Assembly: GCF_024449095.1 (NCBI RefSeq)
Contig: NZ_CP024628.1
Span: forward strand, 620,001-684,000
Length of the DNA: 64,000 nt
Reading direction: 5' to 3'
Origin: Vibrio coralliilyticus
GTDB taxonomy: Bacteria; Pseudomonadota; Gammaproteobacteria; Enterobacterales; Vibrionaceae
Shown: in pieces, positions 26,541 through 37,514 of the stretch
Numbering within the stretch: the stretch's first letter is position 1
Layout of the letters: the number at the start of each line of letters is the position of its first letter
Translations under genes and position numbers: made by a program
The notes under the pieces: model-generated
What the model was told of the DNA's origin: nothing
Seen by the model: the letters and a program-made list of their open reading frames with translations, nothing else
The model's database searches: none

Positions 26541-26683
26541 AACATTAATAATAATTGAATTCGGTGATGATAATTATGGGTCGTTTCTTGCGACCAAATA
26601 TGGCAAAGTTAACTATTAATAGATTATAGGTTGGCTGAAAACGCTAATCTTTCATTGTTTTAAGCGATAAAGAAGCGTGCTTC

Positions 26684-27139
26684 ATGGACAGAATCGATCA
26701 ACATATTTTAATGCTGTTACAAAAGGATGCGCGTCAATCGACCGCAGATATAGCCGATAAAGTCGGGCTTTCGCCTTCTCCCTGTGCCAGGAGAATTAAA
26801 AGATTGGAAGAAGAAGGGGTGATCGCTAGTTATCGAGCCAGTTTGAGTAAGGCTAAAATCGGAGTAGGGATGACGGTCTTTGTTGAAGTTAGCCTGAGTA
26901 ACCATCAGGCATCGTCGATAGAGGATTTTGAGCAAGCGGTGCAAGACATGGAGGAGGTTGTCAGTTGCCACGTGGTTTCCGGAGCTTATGATTACCTACT
27001 AGAAGTTGTGAGTCATGACTTAGCAGGTTATGAGTCTTTCACACGAAAAATTCAAAGGTTAGAAAATGTGAAAGATATCCACACCCACCTTGCTATCAGA
27101 CAAGTTAAAGAAGCGAGCCAGCTACCTATATTCAAGTAG
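26684..27139 (+). CDS. Lrp/AsnC-family regulator
   Basis: A 151-residue regulator. Residues 1-60 are the Lrp helix-turn-helix (MDRIDQHILMLLQKDARQS, SPSPCARRIKRLEEEGVI) and residues 65-145 the ligand-sensing RAM domain (FVEVSL, VSGAYDYLLEVV). It probably controls the divergent EamA exporter in response to an amino acid. Its stop directly abuts the stop of the convergent GGDEF gene, with no gap and no terminator. Confidence 0.87.
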   Translation: MDRIDQHILMLLQKDARQSTADIADKVGLSPSPCARRIKRLEEEGVIASYRASLSKAKIGVGMTVFVEVSLSNHQASSIEDFEQAVQDMEEVVSCHVVSGAYDYLLEVVSHDLAGYESFTRKIQRLENVKDIHTHLAIRQVKEASQLPIFK

Positions 27140-28189
27140 TTAGCGGGTTGTCTGCTGATATGTACTTTGGCTGCCTTCGCTTAAATAGTCTGGCTTAGAA
27201 AAGAGAGAGACACGATCTCGGCCTAGTCTTTTGGCTTGATAGAGAGCGATATCTGCGCGTTTTACCCAGTCTTCGATGGCTTCAAGGGGTTGGGACTCTG
27301 CAATACCTGAGCTGAGGGTGATTTTTACTTTTATGGGGTAATCGCCTTCTTTTATTGATTGATTAATGAGCTCCATCGCGGATTTTGCCGTGTATTGGTC
27401 GACTTGAGGGAAGAGCAGCAGGAACTCATCGCCACCCAAGCGAAATAACATGTTCGTACGTTCAGTATGTTGAGTTATTATTTCAACTGCTTTGCTGATG
27501 ACTTGATCTCCCACATCATGCCCATAGAGATCATTAATGGTTTTAAACTTATCGATATCAATCAATGCGATTGAAGACGTCGTATATAACTGGCGGATGT
27601 TCTCTAGTGAACTTTGTAATTGATGTCGGTTATAAGCTCCTGTCATAGGATCTCTCACTGAGAGAAAGCGTAACTCGGCCTGGAGCTTTTTGATGGCTTT
27701 AACCACAACATGCACAATAATTGCTGTAGCAAGCAAAGAAAAGGCGTATCGGGAAGTTTCTGATAGTTCTTGATGTGGAAAGAGAGCAATAACACAACCG
27801 AGACACATTAGGACATTAGCCATTAAAGCGGTTCTGGTTGGAAGTAAAAAAGCAATGCTGATTACAATTGGGAACACCCAGTAACTTGCAAGTGTTCCAA
27901 AAATATTCACCGCCATAATATTTGATATGACCAACAAAGAGAGCGGCACTATATGCCCAAAGAAGCCTGACTTATTGTAGATGATCGCCGTGATTTCGAG
28001 CAGCAAAGTGATCTCAAATGCCAGTAGTACGGCACCAAGCATCAGCTCACCTATCAGAAGGTTTTTTATACCGAGTGGCACAAAGAAAATAAGCGTAATT
28101 GCAATGATAAGCTTTAAAACGTGTTTCTGCTGTTTGGTATCAAGTAGGGTATTCCTATGACGAGTCGGAAGCGTTTTTTCTTTTATCAT
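27140..28189 (-). CDS. Membrane-bound diguanylate cyclase
   Basis: Makes cyclic di-GMP. The first 165 residues hold about five or six transmembrane helices without a recognised sensor name. A GGDEF domain fills about residues 178-335 with an intact active site, RLGGDEFLLLF, and the DxD/N metal motif ALIDIDKFKTIND. No RxxD inhibitory site is obvious just before the active site. The C-terminal tail of about 20 residues is polar. It is separate from the frameshifted cyclase at 12774. Confidence 0.88.
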   Translation of the reverse strand: MIKEKTLPTRHRNTLLDTKQQKHVLKLIIAITLIFFVPLGIKNLLIGELMLGAVLLAFEITLLLEITAIIYNKSGFFGHIVPLSLLVISNIMAVNIFGTLASYWVFPIVISIAFLLPTRTALMANVLMCLGCVIALFPHQELSETSRYAFSLLATAIIVHVVVKAIKKLQAELRFLSVRDPMTGAYNRHQLQSSLENIRQLYTTSSIALIDIDKFKTINDLYGHDVGDQVISKAVEIITQHTERTNMLFRLGGDEFLLLFPQVDQYTAKSAMELINQSIKEGDYPIKVKITLSSGIAESQPLEAIEDWVKRADIALYQAKRLGRDRVSLFSKPDYLSEGSQSTYQQTTR

Positions 28190-28267
28190 GCAACACCCTT
28201 GACTGTTTTTACGCCTTTACTAAAAAGTAAGTCTAAAGTGTTGCTAAATCAATTTTACAATAGAAAG

Positions 28268-28744
28268 TTACTCGGCTTTGGTGATACTGCCGATCTCTAA
28301 TACCGGTGCTACATCAATATCTTCGGCATTCATCATAGATGAAATGCGTTGTACAGAAGAAAGTAACAAGGACTGTTCCCACTCTTCAAGGTGCTGGAAT
28401 TTGTTAATGAAGTTTTGCTGTAGAGGCATTGGAGCTTGAGCAAGCACCGCAGAACCTTTTTCAGTTAAGTGCGCATGCACTTTTCGTTTGTCTTGCACAC
28501 TGCGAACGCGTGTAACCAATTCTTGACGTTCTAAACGGTCTAGAATAGTGGTCGCTGTTGCTTGACTCATGTTGGTATGGTTAGAAAGCTCGCGAATAGT
28601 GACTTCACCCAGCTCTCTTATTGAGCGCATCAGAATCAGTTGAGGTCCCGTTAAGCCTGATTCTTTACTTAGCCTTTTCGAGTGCAGATCGATGGCGCGG
28701 ATAATCTGTCGAATAGAGATAAGAACTTCTTCGTGCTTTTCCAA
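28268..28744 (-). CDS. cosR: MarR-type compatible-solute regulator CosR
   Basis: A 158-residue winged-helix repressor (RELSNHTNMSQATATTILDRLERQ, then the wing VRSVQDKRKVHAHLTEKG). Sequence and location next to a BCCT betaine carrier match Vibrio CosR, which represses ectoine and betaine uptake or synthesis genes at low salt. The naming rests on recall of CosR and on this synteny. It is divergent from the BCCT gene across 414 bases that contain a 10-bp inverted repeat, a possible self-regulatory site. Confidence 0.82.
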   Translation of the reverse strand: MEKHEEVLISIRQIIRAIDLHSKRLSKESGLTGPQLILMRSIRELGEVTIRELSNHTNMSQATATTILDRLERQELVTRVRSVQDKRKVHAHLTEKGSAVLAQAPMPLQQNFINKFQHLEEWEQSLLLSSVQRISSMMNAEDIDVAPVLEIGSITKAE

Positions 28745-29158
28745 TGTAAATCCTTAGTGAGCGAAGCGTTTGGAGGCGAAAAAATACATGAAAACTCTCG
28801 CAAAATGAAGTCTGAAAAGTCATAAATTTCATACTTAACTCTCATATTGATGAGGATGTTGATAGTTATGAGAGTTGACGAGAAATTTTCTAGTGTAAAT
28901 GTGATGTTCTCAAATGTTTAGAAGTCGAATTTAGTGCCTGTTAATGGATTGTTGATTGTTGTATAAATGATAGACGACTTAATCTTGGTTTGCCGAAAAA
29001 GTAGCCGAGTGAGAGTGATTTACTGGAATGTTTTGTATCTCAGCGTACAATAGTGGTGATTTGATCAAGTCTTGATATAGACTAAATTGTTTTTATCACT
29101 AACGATTTTCTATCTGAAGACTGGATTAGGGAAGAGTATTTATCCATAGAGAGGAAAG
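28745..29158. promoter_or_regulatory. Divergent control region between cosR and the BCCT gene
   Basis: A 414-base stretch with no gene. It contains an inverted repeat, AACTCTCATA at 28837-28846 and TATGAGAGTT at 28867-28876, on the cosR side. On the BCCT side TTGATC (29061-29066) and TAAATT (29083-29088), 16 bases apart, are a plausible promoter. Confidence 0.5.
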
Positions 29159-30736
29159 ATGACTAAAGGTATTGATAAGTACAGTATCGATAGTACCGAT
29201 TACACTGTCGGTCAAGATAATGTACAGAAGTGGGGGTTTGACGTTCATAACCCTGTATTTGGAGTAAGTGCCGGATTTATTGGTTTATTCCTATTTGCAG
29301 TTCTTGTGATGGACGCTCAATCTGCAAAATCGATGTTGGATGGTTTAAAGTTTCAAATCATCGGAAGCTTTGACTGGTTGTTCATTTGGTCAGGAAATAT
29401 TTTTGTTATTTTCTGTTTGGCATTAATTGTTAGCCCTCTAGGTAAAATTCGCCTAGGCGGACAAGATGCGACTGCTGATTATTCGTTTATCTCGTGGTTG
29501 TCGATGCTCTTTGCGGCCGGTATGGGTATCGGATTGATGTTTTGGAGTGTTGCTGAGCCTGTAGCGTATTTTACAGGTTGGTATGAAACTCCTCTTGGTG
29601 TTGAAGCAAATACTGCGGAAGCGGCTAAGCTGGCGATGGGCGCGACGATGTACCACTGGGGTTTGCATCCTTGGGCTATTTACGGTGTGGTTGCTCTGTC
29701 TCTGGCATTTTTTGCTTACAACAAAGGTTTGCCACTTTCTATCCGTTCTATTTTCTACCCAATCCTCGGTGACCGTGCCTGGGGCTGGGCTGGGCATGTG
29801 GTTGATATTCTGGCAGTATTGGCGACATTGTTTGGTCTTGCAACATCACTAGGTCTAGGGGCTCAACAAGCTGCAAGCGGTATCCATCATGTCTTTGGTC
29901 TAGACGCAGGCATGGGACTACAAATTATTGTGATCACGGTTGTAACCTTGCTCGCGGTAGTTTCAGTCGTTCGCGGTATTGATGGAGGCGTCAAGGTCAT
30001 TAGTAACATCAACATGATCGTTGCTTTCCTGCTGTTGATCTTAGTTGCTCTGATAGGTTATGCCGTAGCATTTGGTAATATTGGAACGACCTTGATGGCT
30101 TACGTCGAGAACATCATTCCTCTGAGTAATCCTCATGGCCGCGAAGATGAAGCTTGGTTCCAAGGTTGGACAGTATTCTACTGGGCTTGGTGGATTTCAT
30201 GGTCACCATTCGTTGGTATGTTCATTGCTCGTGTTTCTAAAGGCCGTACGGTCCGTGAATTCATGACAGCGGTACTATTGGTGCCAACAGTGGTTACGCT
30301 ACTTTGGATGTCGGTATTTGGTGGCATTGCGATTGACCAAGTTGTAAACAATATTGGTGAGCTTGGTGCTAACGGCCTGACTGATGTTTCATTGGCTATG
30401 TTCCAGATGTTTGATGTACTGCCATTTGGCACTGTTTTGTCTATCATTGCTATTATTTTGGTGTTGGTATTCTTCATCACTTCTTCAGATTCTGGTTCAC
30501 TTGTTATTGATAGCATCACTGCTGGTGGTAAAGTGGATGCACCTGTTCTTCAGCGTGTATTCTGGGCCTTTATGGAAGGAGCTATTGCTGTAGCACTTCT
30601 ATGGGTTGGTGGTACGGAAGCAGTACAAGCGTTGCAGGCAGGGGCTATTTCAACCGCATTACCTTTCACGTTTGTTCTATTAATGATGTGTGTGAGCCTA
30701 CTGATGGGGATGCGCACTGAACAATACGATCGTTAA
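29159..30736 (+). CDS. BCCT-family betaine/choline/carnitine transporter
   Basis: Sodium- or proton-coupled carrier for compatible solutes such as glycine betaine, in the inner membrane. The 525 residues have 12 hydrophobic helices. Signatures are GMGIGLMFWSVAEP on helix 4 and the aromatic stretch FYWAWWISWSPFVGMFIARV. Termini are short, unlike osmosensing BetP. ATG at 29159 follows GAGAGGAAAG. It resembles OpuD-type proteins. The CosR neighbour implies salt-induced expression. Two hairpins follow the stop. Confidence 0.92.
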   Translation: MTKGIDKYSIDSTDYTVGQDNVQKWGFDVHNPVFGVSAGFIGLFLFAVLVMDAQSAKSMLDGLKFQIIGSFDWLFIWSGNIFVIFCLALIVSPLGKIRLGGQDATADYSFISWLSMLFAAGMGIGLMFWSVAEPVAYFTGWYETPLGVEANTAEAAKLAMGATMYHWGLHPWAIYGVVALSLAFFAYNKGLPLSIRSIFYPILGDRAWGWAGHVVDILAVLATLFGLATSLGLGAQQAASGIHHVFGLDAGMGLQIIVITVVTLLAVVSVVRGIDGGVKVISNINMIVAFLLLILVALIGYAVAFGNIGTTLMAYVENIIPLSNPHGREDEAWFQGWTVFYWAWWISWSPFVGMFIARVSKGRTVREFMTAVLLVPTVVTLLWMSVFGGIAIDQVVNNIGELGANGLTDVSLAMFQMFDVLPFGTVLSIIAIILVLVFFITSSDSGSLVIDSITAGGKVDAPVLQRVFWAFMEGAIAVALLWVGGTEAVQALQAGAISTALPFTFVLLMMCVSLLMGMRTEQYDR

Positions 30737-30740
30737 TTGC

Positions 30741-30804
30741 AAGGGATGATACTTCATCCCTTTCGATGATTTAACAAAGGCCTAGCTTTCGAGCTAGGCC
30801 TTTT
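30741..30804 (+). terminator. Tandem hairpins ending the BCCT transcript
   Basis: The first hairpin is AAGGGATGA/TCATCCCTT (30741-30762). The second is AAAGGCCTAGCT/AGCTAGGCCTTT with loop TTCG (30776-30803), followed by TTTT. The second is a very stable terminator. Confidence 0.88.
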
Positions 30805-31091
30805 CTAATTGGAGTATGCAAAGTTGTTATTACTATAATGATGCAAGCTTAGTATGGTTTGCTGCTTCAAATAACCGTTGGCTTTGTTTGATAAAGATGA
30901 CGTTATTGACTTTGAATACATGAGAGTAGTGAACATGGAAATCCGCCTATATGCGACAAAATAGCGAGTTAATGGTGGATATAATCTTCCGAAGAGATTG
31001 AAACGAGGGCCAATTGAATTGAGTGGAGCGAGAATAGACAATCCCCGAGAATGATATCTTAGGGGTTGTGTCTTAGAGGTTGTGAAAGGGT
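30805..31091. other. Intergenic stretch, nothing convincing
   Basis: Between the BCCT terminator and the desaturase stop. A minus-strand open frame of 78 codons lacks a ribosome site and family resemblance. Complementary CCCC and GGGG blocks near 31042-31067 could form a weak hairpin after the desaturase gene. Confidence 0.4.
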
Positions 31092-32219
31092 CTATGCGTA
31101 ACGTGCGACTAACATTTCCCAGCTTTTGCGCTGAGATTCAAGCTCTTGCTTCATTTGCTGATAGCGAACTTTAAGTACGGAGTGTTCATACTTTTTGGCT
31201 AAATCACACTTTTTACTTTCAAGCATTTCTTTTTTCAGCTCGTAGTAGTCGGACATTTTGTTCATTAGGGCATCAAACTCTTTATTTAACGCCTCATTAA
31301 GCAGTGAGGCGTTAGGAAGTTTGCTGACGTTTTTAGATGCTTTGGCTAAGTCTTGCTTTGCCATTGCTTTCTCTATTTTGAGTTTGGGCGTGACACGAAG
31401 CTTCTTGGTTAGCCCAAGCCATGAACAAGACTTGATAAGCCACTTTGTTGGATCGTACTGCCACCAGTGAATGCCATTGCGATAATCATTTTCAAAAATA
31501 TGGTGATAGTTGTGGTAACCCTCGCCAAATGTGAACACTGCGAGTACTGCATTATCTCGTGCCGTGTTCTTATCAGTGTAGGGTTGCGATCCCCAAATGT
31601 GTGCCAGAGAGTTGATAAAGAATGTGGAGTGATGGCTTAACACCAGACGTACCACACAAACCATTAGTAACATGCCCCAGATATCCTGATAGAGAACACC
31701 TAGTAACAGTGGTACTCCGATATTCATAACAATGGCAAGCAACAGGTAGTGTTTGTGTTGCCACATTACAATTTTGTCTTTTTGTAAGTCTCGACAGTTA
31801 CTGTAATCAGAATAGGTCGCTGGATTGTAGTGTCTTAGCATCCACCCAATATGTGAGAACCAGAAGCCACGTTTGGCGGAGTATGGATCTTTATCATTGT
31901 TGTCGACATGCTTATGGTGGACTCTATGGTCTGAGCTCCAATGTAGAGCACTATTTTGTAAAGCGAACGCACCACCTAAAGCGAAGATTAGTCTTAGCGA
32001 CCAATGAGCGTCATAGGTTTTGTGGGACCACAAGCGGTGATAGCCCGCGGTGATTGAAAGGTTACAAAAAGAAAAAGTTATCAACAGCCAAAGCCAGTGC
32101 TCCACATCATATCCGTACTTGAAGCCATACCAAGGTGCAACAACGGTAGCCACAATAAAACTAGAGAGAAAAAGCATGACATTAAGCCATATCAGCGGTG
32201 GCTTTTCCTTTAAAGACAT
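31092..32219 (-). CDS. Membrane fatty-acid (acyl-CoA type) desaturase with a long C-terminal tail
   Basis: Di-iron delta-9-type desaturase in the inner membrane, adding double bonds to acyl chains. The three histidine boxes are HRLWSH (61-66), HRVHHKH (98-104) and HNYHH (near 237). Four hydrophobic helices surround them. The final 90 or so residues (about 285-375) are highly charged and helical, a probable coiled coil rich in Lys and Glu and longer than in the common bacterial enzyme. ATG at 32219 opens onto a 264-base region shared with a divergent acetyltransferase. Confidence 0.88.
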   Translation of the reverse strand: MSLKEKPPLIWLNVMLFLSSFIVATVVAPWYGFKYGYDVEHWLWLLITFSFCNLSITAGYHRLWSHKTYDAHWSLRLIFALGGAFALQNSALHWSSDHRVHHKHVDNNDKDPYSAKRGFWFSHIGWMLRHYNPATYSDYSNCRDLQKDKIVMWQHKHYLLLAIVMNIGVPLLLGVLYQDIWGMLLMVCVVRLVLSHHSTFFINSLAHIWGSQPYTDKNTARDNAVLAVFTFGEGYHNYHHIFENDYRNGIHWWQYDPTKWLIKSCSWLGLTKKLRVTPKLKIEKAMAKQDLAKASKNVSKLPNASLLNEALNKEFDALMNKMSDYYELKKEMLESKKCDLAKKYEHSVLKVRYQQMKQELESQRKSWEMLVARYA

Positions 32220-32483
32220 TTCAAATTTCCATTCAGCTAACAGATGTGCGCTAGAATATCAGCGTACATGTGTAAGTCAAATGAAAGTTAGATGTCGTGT
32301 GAGTTCAGTGAAGGGTTAATTGTCAGAATTTATAACAATATCATCAATAAAGAAGCTTAAGGGGAATTGAGCTGATTAGCGGGGATTATTCTTAGAATCC
32401 TCGTAGTACGATTGGCTTTTAGTTAAATGTTTTATAGTATGAAGAGATAAGCAATCCTTACAGGAAGTAATAAGGAACTACAA

Positions 32484-33044
32484 ATGGAATTAAAAGTAGC
32501 TGAATATAGTGACTACGAGCGAATAGCCACTCTGCATACGCAAAGTTGGAAGACATTCTACCAAGGGCTTCTTGCTGATGATTATCTCAAAAATGAAGTT
32601 CAGGATGAACGAATGGCTATTTGGCAGACGAGATTGATCAACCCTCCGTTCAACCAACACGTTCTTTTGTTGGAAGAAGGGGGGCTACTCTGTGGCTTTA
32701 TCTGTGCTTTTGGCAATCATGACTTTGAAAAAGGCACTATCATCGATGCGTTACATATTGATGATAATTATCGTGGTCGTGGTCTAGGCGTGAAGCTTAT
32801 CGTAGAGATGGCAAAGTGGATTACTCAACATTTTCCGGATAATGGCGTTTATCTTGAAGTCATCAAAGGCAATCAACAAGCAGTAGACTTCTATGAGCGT
32901 ATTGGTGGTCAGTTGGTTGAGGAGCGTTTATGGAATGCTCCATGTGGTAGCCAGACCCCTGAGCTAGTTTATGCTTGGAAATCTGGCGCTGATTTGCTTG
33001 AAAGTATTCAAAGTTACACTCCGACAGAAGTCGTAACAGGTTGA
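32484..33044 (+). CDS. GNAT-family N-acetyltransferase
   Basis: A 186-residue protein with the GNAT fold. Acetyl-CoA binding motif A is IDDNYRGRGLGVKLI (near residues 92-106), followed by VYLEVIKGNQQAVDFYERIGG (motif B). ATG at 32484 follows AAGGAACTAC. The acceptor substrate is not known. The RND operon starts about 100 bases downstream with no clear terminator between. Confidence 0.82.
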   Translation: MELKVAEYSDYERIATLHTQSWKTFYQGLLADDYLKNEVQDERMAIWQTRLINPPFNQHVLLLEEGGLLCGFICAFGNHDFEKGTIIDALHIDDNYRGRGLGVKLIVEMAKWITQHFPDNGVYLEVIKGNQQAVDFYERIGGQLVEERLWNAPCGSQTPELVYAWKSGADLLESIQSYTPTEVVTG

Positions 33045-33146
33045 AACACATAAGCCTGTTCTCCTGATAATTCTCGGACAATACCCACAAGATCGTTAGG
33101 TATTTTGGCGGCAGCCTGTTTCTCAATTTACCTAGCGGTCTATTCA

Positions 33147-34265
33147 ATGAAAAAAACGTTACTAGTTACGGCACTATCCAGTGCGATACTTCTTTCAGGA
33201 TGTGGGGAGCAAAATCAGGGACAGAAACACATGCCAGCATCGCTTGTCGTCACGGAGCAAGCATCGGTTATTCCTTATCAGCAAAGCAAATCTTATATCG
33301 GGCGAGTCGAAGCGGTAGAAGACACAAATATTACTGCACAAGTTACCGGTTATCTTAAATCCCGTCATTTTGAAGAAGGTCAGATGGTTGAAAAAGGCCA
33401 GCTACTCTTCACTATTGAACCTTCTTCATTTGAAGCTCAGGTCGCCAGCGCAAAAGCAGCATTAGCACAAGCTAATGCTGAACTTAAAAAAGCTGAGTTA
33501 GACTTTCAACGAGGAAAAAATCTTTTACCCAAAGGCAGCATCTCTCAATCTGAATTCGACAATCTCAATGCCGCGCTATTAGGCGCAAAAGCCCAAGTTG
33601 AAGCGGGTAATGCTCAGTTAAATTTAGCCAAGGTTAATTTGTCTTACACGCAGATCCGTGCGCCATTTTCTGGTCGTATCAGTCAAAGCAAGGTCAGTAC
33701 GGGCGATTTGGTTTCGCCTCAGTCAGGTATTCTAACCACACTAGTCAGTTTAGACCCAGTGCATACTCGTTTTAGCATCAGTGAGCGAGAGCGTTTAGCA
33801 ATGGGTATAGACCGTATGAAAGGTGGCGGTTCTGCTGATGTGGTTGAAGTGCAAGTTGTATTAGAGAATGGTCAGCATTTTGAACATTTGGGTCAGCTAG
33901 ATTTCCTTGGCAATCGCATTGATTTAAACACGGGCACTATCGCTATGCGTGCTCAAGTCCCTAACCCAGATTATCGTCTCCTACCTGGCCAGCATATCCG
34001 TGTTGAGCTTAGAGAAAAGCAACCGACAGATGTGGTTGTGGTTCCACGCCGAGCGGTGCAAGCCGACTTGGAAGGAAACTTTGTTATGGTAGTAGCTGAA
34101 GGCAATATTGCTGAGCGCCGTAATGTTGAGCTGGGTCGCCAACTAGAAGAGGGTATTATCGTGACCAGTGGGGTGAATATAGGGGATCAAGTGATCACTC
34201 AGGGCTTACAGCGAGTTCGTAATGGTGCTCCTGTGCGCATAAATGAAAACACAGACGTTGAGTAG
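33147..34265 (+). CDS. RND efflux periplasmic adaptor (lipoprotein)
   Basis: Membrane fusion protein linking an RND pump to an outer-membrane channel. The lipoprotein signal ends LLSGC (lipidated Cys19), so it is anchored in the inner membrane facing the periplasm. A biotinyl-lipoyl-like domain ([23 protein letters not shown]), a helical hairpin (about 90-155), a second lipoyl half ([13 protein letters not shown]) and beta-barrel domains follow in AcrA order. ATG at 33147 is chosen because it gives the signal peptide; an upstream TTG would mask it. 372 residues; 10 bases before the pump gene. Confidence 0.88.
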   Translation: MKKTLLVTALSSAILLSGCGEQNQGQKHMPASLVVTEQASVIPYQQSKSYIGRVEAVEDTNITAQVTGYLKSRHFEEGQMVEKGQLLFTIEPSSFEAQVASAKAALAQANAELKKAELDFQRGKNLLPKGSISQSEFDNLNAALLGAKAQVEAGNAQLNLAKVNLSYTQIRAPFSGRISQSKVSTGDLVSPQSGILTTLVSLDPVHTRFSISERERLAMGIDRMKGGGSADVVEVQVVLENGQHFEHLGQLDFLGNRIDLNTGTIAMRAQVPNPDYRLLPGQHIRVELREKQPTDVVVVPRRAVQADLEGNFVMVVAEGNIAERRNVELGRQLEEGIIVTSGVNIGDQVITQGLQRVRNGAPVRINENTDVE

Positions 34266-34275
34266 AGGAGCTGAA

Positions 34276-37200
34276 ATGTTAAGTCGTTTCTTTATCCAGC
34301 GTCCAAAATTTGCGCTGGTCATCTCAATTATATTGACTCTGGCTGGAGCAATATCACTCGCCGTTTTACCTATTGCTGAATACCCAAAGATTAGCCCGCC
34401 GTCAGTGAGTGTTACCGCTTTCTACACCGGTGCGAGTGCGGAAGCGGTTGAACAGGCGATCGCTGACCCAATAGAAACATCCGTCAATGGTGTTGAAAAC
34501 ATGATTTATATGTCTTCGAAAAGTGCCAATGACGGTTCGTATAGCCTCAATGTCACATTCGATGTTGGTACTGATCCAGATATGGCGCAAGTCAATGTTC
34601 AGAACCGAGTCGCACAGATCGAGTCGAAGCTGCCTCAGGAAGTGCGTATGGTTGGGGTGACTGTCAAAAAGCGTTCACCGGACCTTTTGATGGTTCTGAA
34701 CTTTTACTCACCAAATGGTAAGTACAATGATCAGTTTTTAATTAACTATGTAAACTTGAATCTGAAAGACCAGCTAGCGCGTGTTAAAGGGATCAGTGAA
34801 GTTAACGTATTAGGTGGTGGTGAGTTTGCTATGCGTGTCTGGCTTGACCCAGAGAAAATGGCAAATCTGAATTTAACCACCAGTGATGTTCACTCTGCTT
34901 TGGCAGAGCAAAATGTTCAGGTTGCAGCAGGACGAATTGGTTCAGCGCCTTACAGCAGTGCGCAAGAAGTGCAGTTTAACCTTGTGACTAAAGGTCGATT
35001 GGAAAGTGTTGATGAATTTGAAAACGTTGTATTACGATCCAATAGTGATGGCTCAACGGTCTACCTTAAAGACATTGCACGGGTAGAGCTAGGCAAAAAA
35101 TTCTATGACGGGACTGGAAAATTCCGCGGACAGGATGCGTCAATAGTGACGCTGTCACTCCAGTCTGATGCGAATGCCCTAGAAAGTGGAAGGGCGGTGA
35201 TGGAGCTACTTGATAGTCTCAGCGCTAACTTCCCAGAAGGAATGGCTTACGAGACGAGTTATGACACTACAGTGTTCGTTGCGGAGTCGATTAAAGGCGT
35301 AGTCAAAACCTTAGTCGAAGCGATTTTGCTGGTTATTGCTGTCACCTATTTGTTCCTTGGTAGTGCTCGCGCCACGTTAATACCGGTTATTGCTATCCCG
35401 GTCTCTCTGATAGGTACTTTTGCCATCATGCAGTTAACGGGTTTCACGATAAATACAGTAACGTTGTTTGGATTAATATTGGCAATTGGTATTGTGGTTG
35501 ATGACGCTATTCTGGTGATTGAAAACGTTGATACAACAATGGCGAAAGATCCGTCCATTAGTCCACGTAAAGCAACATTGATAGCGATGAAAGAGGTGAC
35601 GGGGCCTATCATTACCTCAACACTCGTGCTTCTCGCTGTTTTCCTTCCCGTGGCGATGCTTCCGGGAATCACTGGCATCATGTATCGCCAGTTTGCACTC
35701 ACGATTTGTATCTCTGTGGTTATTTCATCGATCAATGCTTTGACATTATCTCCTGCACTTTGCTCTTTAGTACTAAAACAAGGTGGTGGCAATACGGCAC
35801 GCTGGTTTAAGGCATTTAATAGTGGCCTTGAGCGAATAACCACACGCTACGGTCAAATTGCCGGCTATCTGGTCAAGAAGTCACTATTGCTGGTGGTGTT
35901 TTTCGTTGTTGCGGTAGCAGCTGTGAGTTTCTTCGCCAAAACGACGTCTACAGCTTTTGTACCTCAGGAAGATAAAGGTATTTTGCTTGTTAACGTTCAA
36001 CTTCCTGATTCTGCATCATTATCCCGCACAGAGTCTACAACGGCTCAATTGGCTAAGATGATTGAACAGGAGCCGGGCATTGACGGTATCACGGTCGCGA
36101 ATGGGTACTCATTCATGACGGGAGCCGCCGCTTCCAATGGGGCGTCGCTCTTTATCAAACTTCATGATTGGGAGACTCGAAATGGGCTGGATGGTGAACA
36201 CTCAGCGGCTGCCATCGCCAACAGAATCAATGGTCGAGCTGTAGTTGAGCTTCCGCAAGCGGTAGTTTTTGCTATGGGCCCGCCTGCAGTGCCGGGGATG
36301 GGAGCTGCATCTGGATTTGAATTCGTCTTAGAAGATACGCTTGGCAGAAGTCGCAGTGATCTTGCTGTTGTGATGGATCAAGTCATTGCTGAAGCGAATA
36401 AACAACCGGAAATTGCACGTAGCTTTAGTACGTTCCGAGCTAACGTTCCACATTACTACGTTGATATTGATCGAGAGAAGGCTCAGCAACTTGGGATTCC
36501 ACTGTCGAGCATTTTTCAAACGCTACAGGGCAACTTAGGGTCGCTATATGTCAATGACTTTACGATGTTTGGTAAGAACTTCCGCGTGACGATGCAGGCT
36601 GATGCAGAGTACCGCACAGGAATGGAAGATTTAGAGCGCTTTCACGTGCGCTCGTCAGCTGGAGAGATGATTCCACTTAGTACATTAGTAAGCTATGAGC
36701 AGATATTCGAGCCGGATGTGGCATGGCGTTATAATATGTATCGAAGTGCGATTATTCAGGGGCAACCTGCACCGGGGTACTCAAGCGGTGATGCAATTGA
36801 AGCTATGGAACGTGTCGCGGCTGAGATATTACCTCAAGGCTATCAGTACGAATGGACGGGGATGGCTTATCAGGAAGTGCTTGCAGGCAACCAAGCAATA
36901 TTTGCCTTTGCGCTGGCTTTGATTTTTATTTACCTGTTTATGGTAGCGCAGTATGAAAGTTGGAGTATTCCTCTAGCTATCATTCTGGTGGTGCCAATCG
37001 CCACTTTAGGATCGTTCTTAGCTCTGAACCTGACTGGAACACCACTTAACCTCTATGCTCAGATAGGTTTGGTTCTCTTGATCGCTCTCGCAGCTAAGAA
37101 CGCAATTTTGATTGTTGAATTTGCAAAAGTTGAACGAGAAGATAAAGATGCGCCAATTGCCGAGGCTGCCGTGAAGGGGGGAAAACTGCGATTTAGGGCA

Positions 37201-37428
37201 GTGAATATGACATCTTGGTCGTTTATTTTGGGTATCTTCCCGTTAATTTTTGCTGCGGGAGCAGGTCATGTAAGTCAAAACTCATTGGGTATCTCTCTCA
37301 TTGGCGGTCTGCTGTGTGTTTTGCTTGCGGGAACCTTCTTGATCCCAGGCTTTTACGCGCTTGTTCAGCGTCAACGTGAAAAAGTCCATGGTGGTAATAC
37401 TAAACGGCTTCCCTTAGATGATGAGTAA
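34276..37428 (+). CDS. RND efflux pump, HAE1 family
   Basis: Inner-membrane proton-driven exporter of the AcrB/MexB group, 1050 residues. It starts [13 protein letters not shown] behind GAGGAG. There are twelve hydrophobic helices and two large periplasmic loops. Helix 4 has the proton-relay aspartate pair in [14 protein letters not shown], and the helix 10 lysine lies in [14 protein letters not shown]. No outer-membrane channel gene is adjacent, so TolC is presumably shared. No linked regulator is seen. Substrates are unknown; it probably handles drugs, bile or detergents like other Vibrio Vme pumps. Confidence 0.9.
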   Translation: MLSRFFIQRPKFALVISIILTLAGAISLAVLPIAEYPKISPPSVSVTAFYTGASAEAVEQAIADPIETSVNGVENMIYMSSKSANDGSYSLNVTFDVGTDPDMAQVNVQNRVAQIESKLPQEVRMVGVTVKKRSPDLLMVLNFYSPNGKYNDQFLINYVNLNLKDQLARVKGISEVNVLGGGEFAMRVWLDPEKMANLNLTTSDVHSALAEQNVQVAAGRIGSAPYSSAQEVQFNLVTKGRLESVDEFENVVLRSNSDGSTVYLKDIARVELGKKFYDGTGKFRGQDASIVTLSLQSDANALESGRAVMELLDSLSANFPEGMAYETSYDTTVFVAESIKGVVKTLVEAILLVIAVTYLFLGSARATLIPVIAIPVSLIGTFAIMQLTGFTINTVTLFGLILAIGIVVDDAILVIENVDTTMAKDPSISPRKATLIAMKEVTGPIITSTLVLLAVFLPVAMLPGITGIMYRQFALTICISVVISSINALTLSPALCSLVLKQGGGNTARWFKAFNSGLERITTRYGQIAGYLVKKSLLLVVFFVVAVAAVSFFAKTTSTAFVPQEDKGILLVNVQLPDSASLSRTESTTAQLAKMIEQEPGIDGITVANGYSFMTGAAASNGASLFIKLHDWETRNGLDGEHSAAAIANRINGRAVVELPQAVVFAMGPPAVPGMGAASGFEFVLEDTLGRSRSDLAVVMDQVIAEANKQPEIARSFSTFRANVPHYYVDIDREKAQQLGIPLSSIFQTLQGNLGSLYVNDFTMFGKNFRVTMQADAEYRTGMEDLERFHVRSSAGEMIPLSTLVSYEQIFEPDVAWRYNMYRSAIIQGQPAPGYSSGDAIEAMERVAAEILPQGYQYEWTGMAYQEVLAGNQAIFAFALALIFIYLFMVAQYESWSIPLAIILVVPIATLGSFLALNLTGTPLNLYAQIGLVLLIALAAKNAILIVEFAKVEREDKDAPIAEAAVKGGKLRFRAVNMTSWSFILGIFPLIFAAGAGHVSQNSLGISLIGGLLCVLLAGTFLIPGFYALVQRQREKVHGGNTKRLPLDDE

Positions 37429-37444
37429 GCCAACGAAATAATGC

Positions 37445-37477
37445 AAAATCCCCTTAGCAGAAGCTAAGGGGATTTTT
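37445..37477. terminator. Terminator after the RND operon
   Basis: AATCCCCTTAGC, loop AGAA, GCTAAGGGGATT, then T residues. The stem is a perfect 12 bp with A/T tracts on both sides, so it can serve the convergent dsdA gene too. Confidence 0.9.
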
Positions 37478-37514
37478 GATATTAGTCCTAAAATTACAGT
37501 GTCGTTATAGGTAT

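Noticed and set aside
30805..31041. A 78-codon minus-strand open frame between the BCCT and desaturase genes
   Set aside because: No ribosome site, no family resemblance and a composition expected of non-coding sequence.
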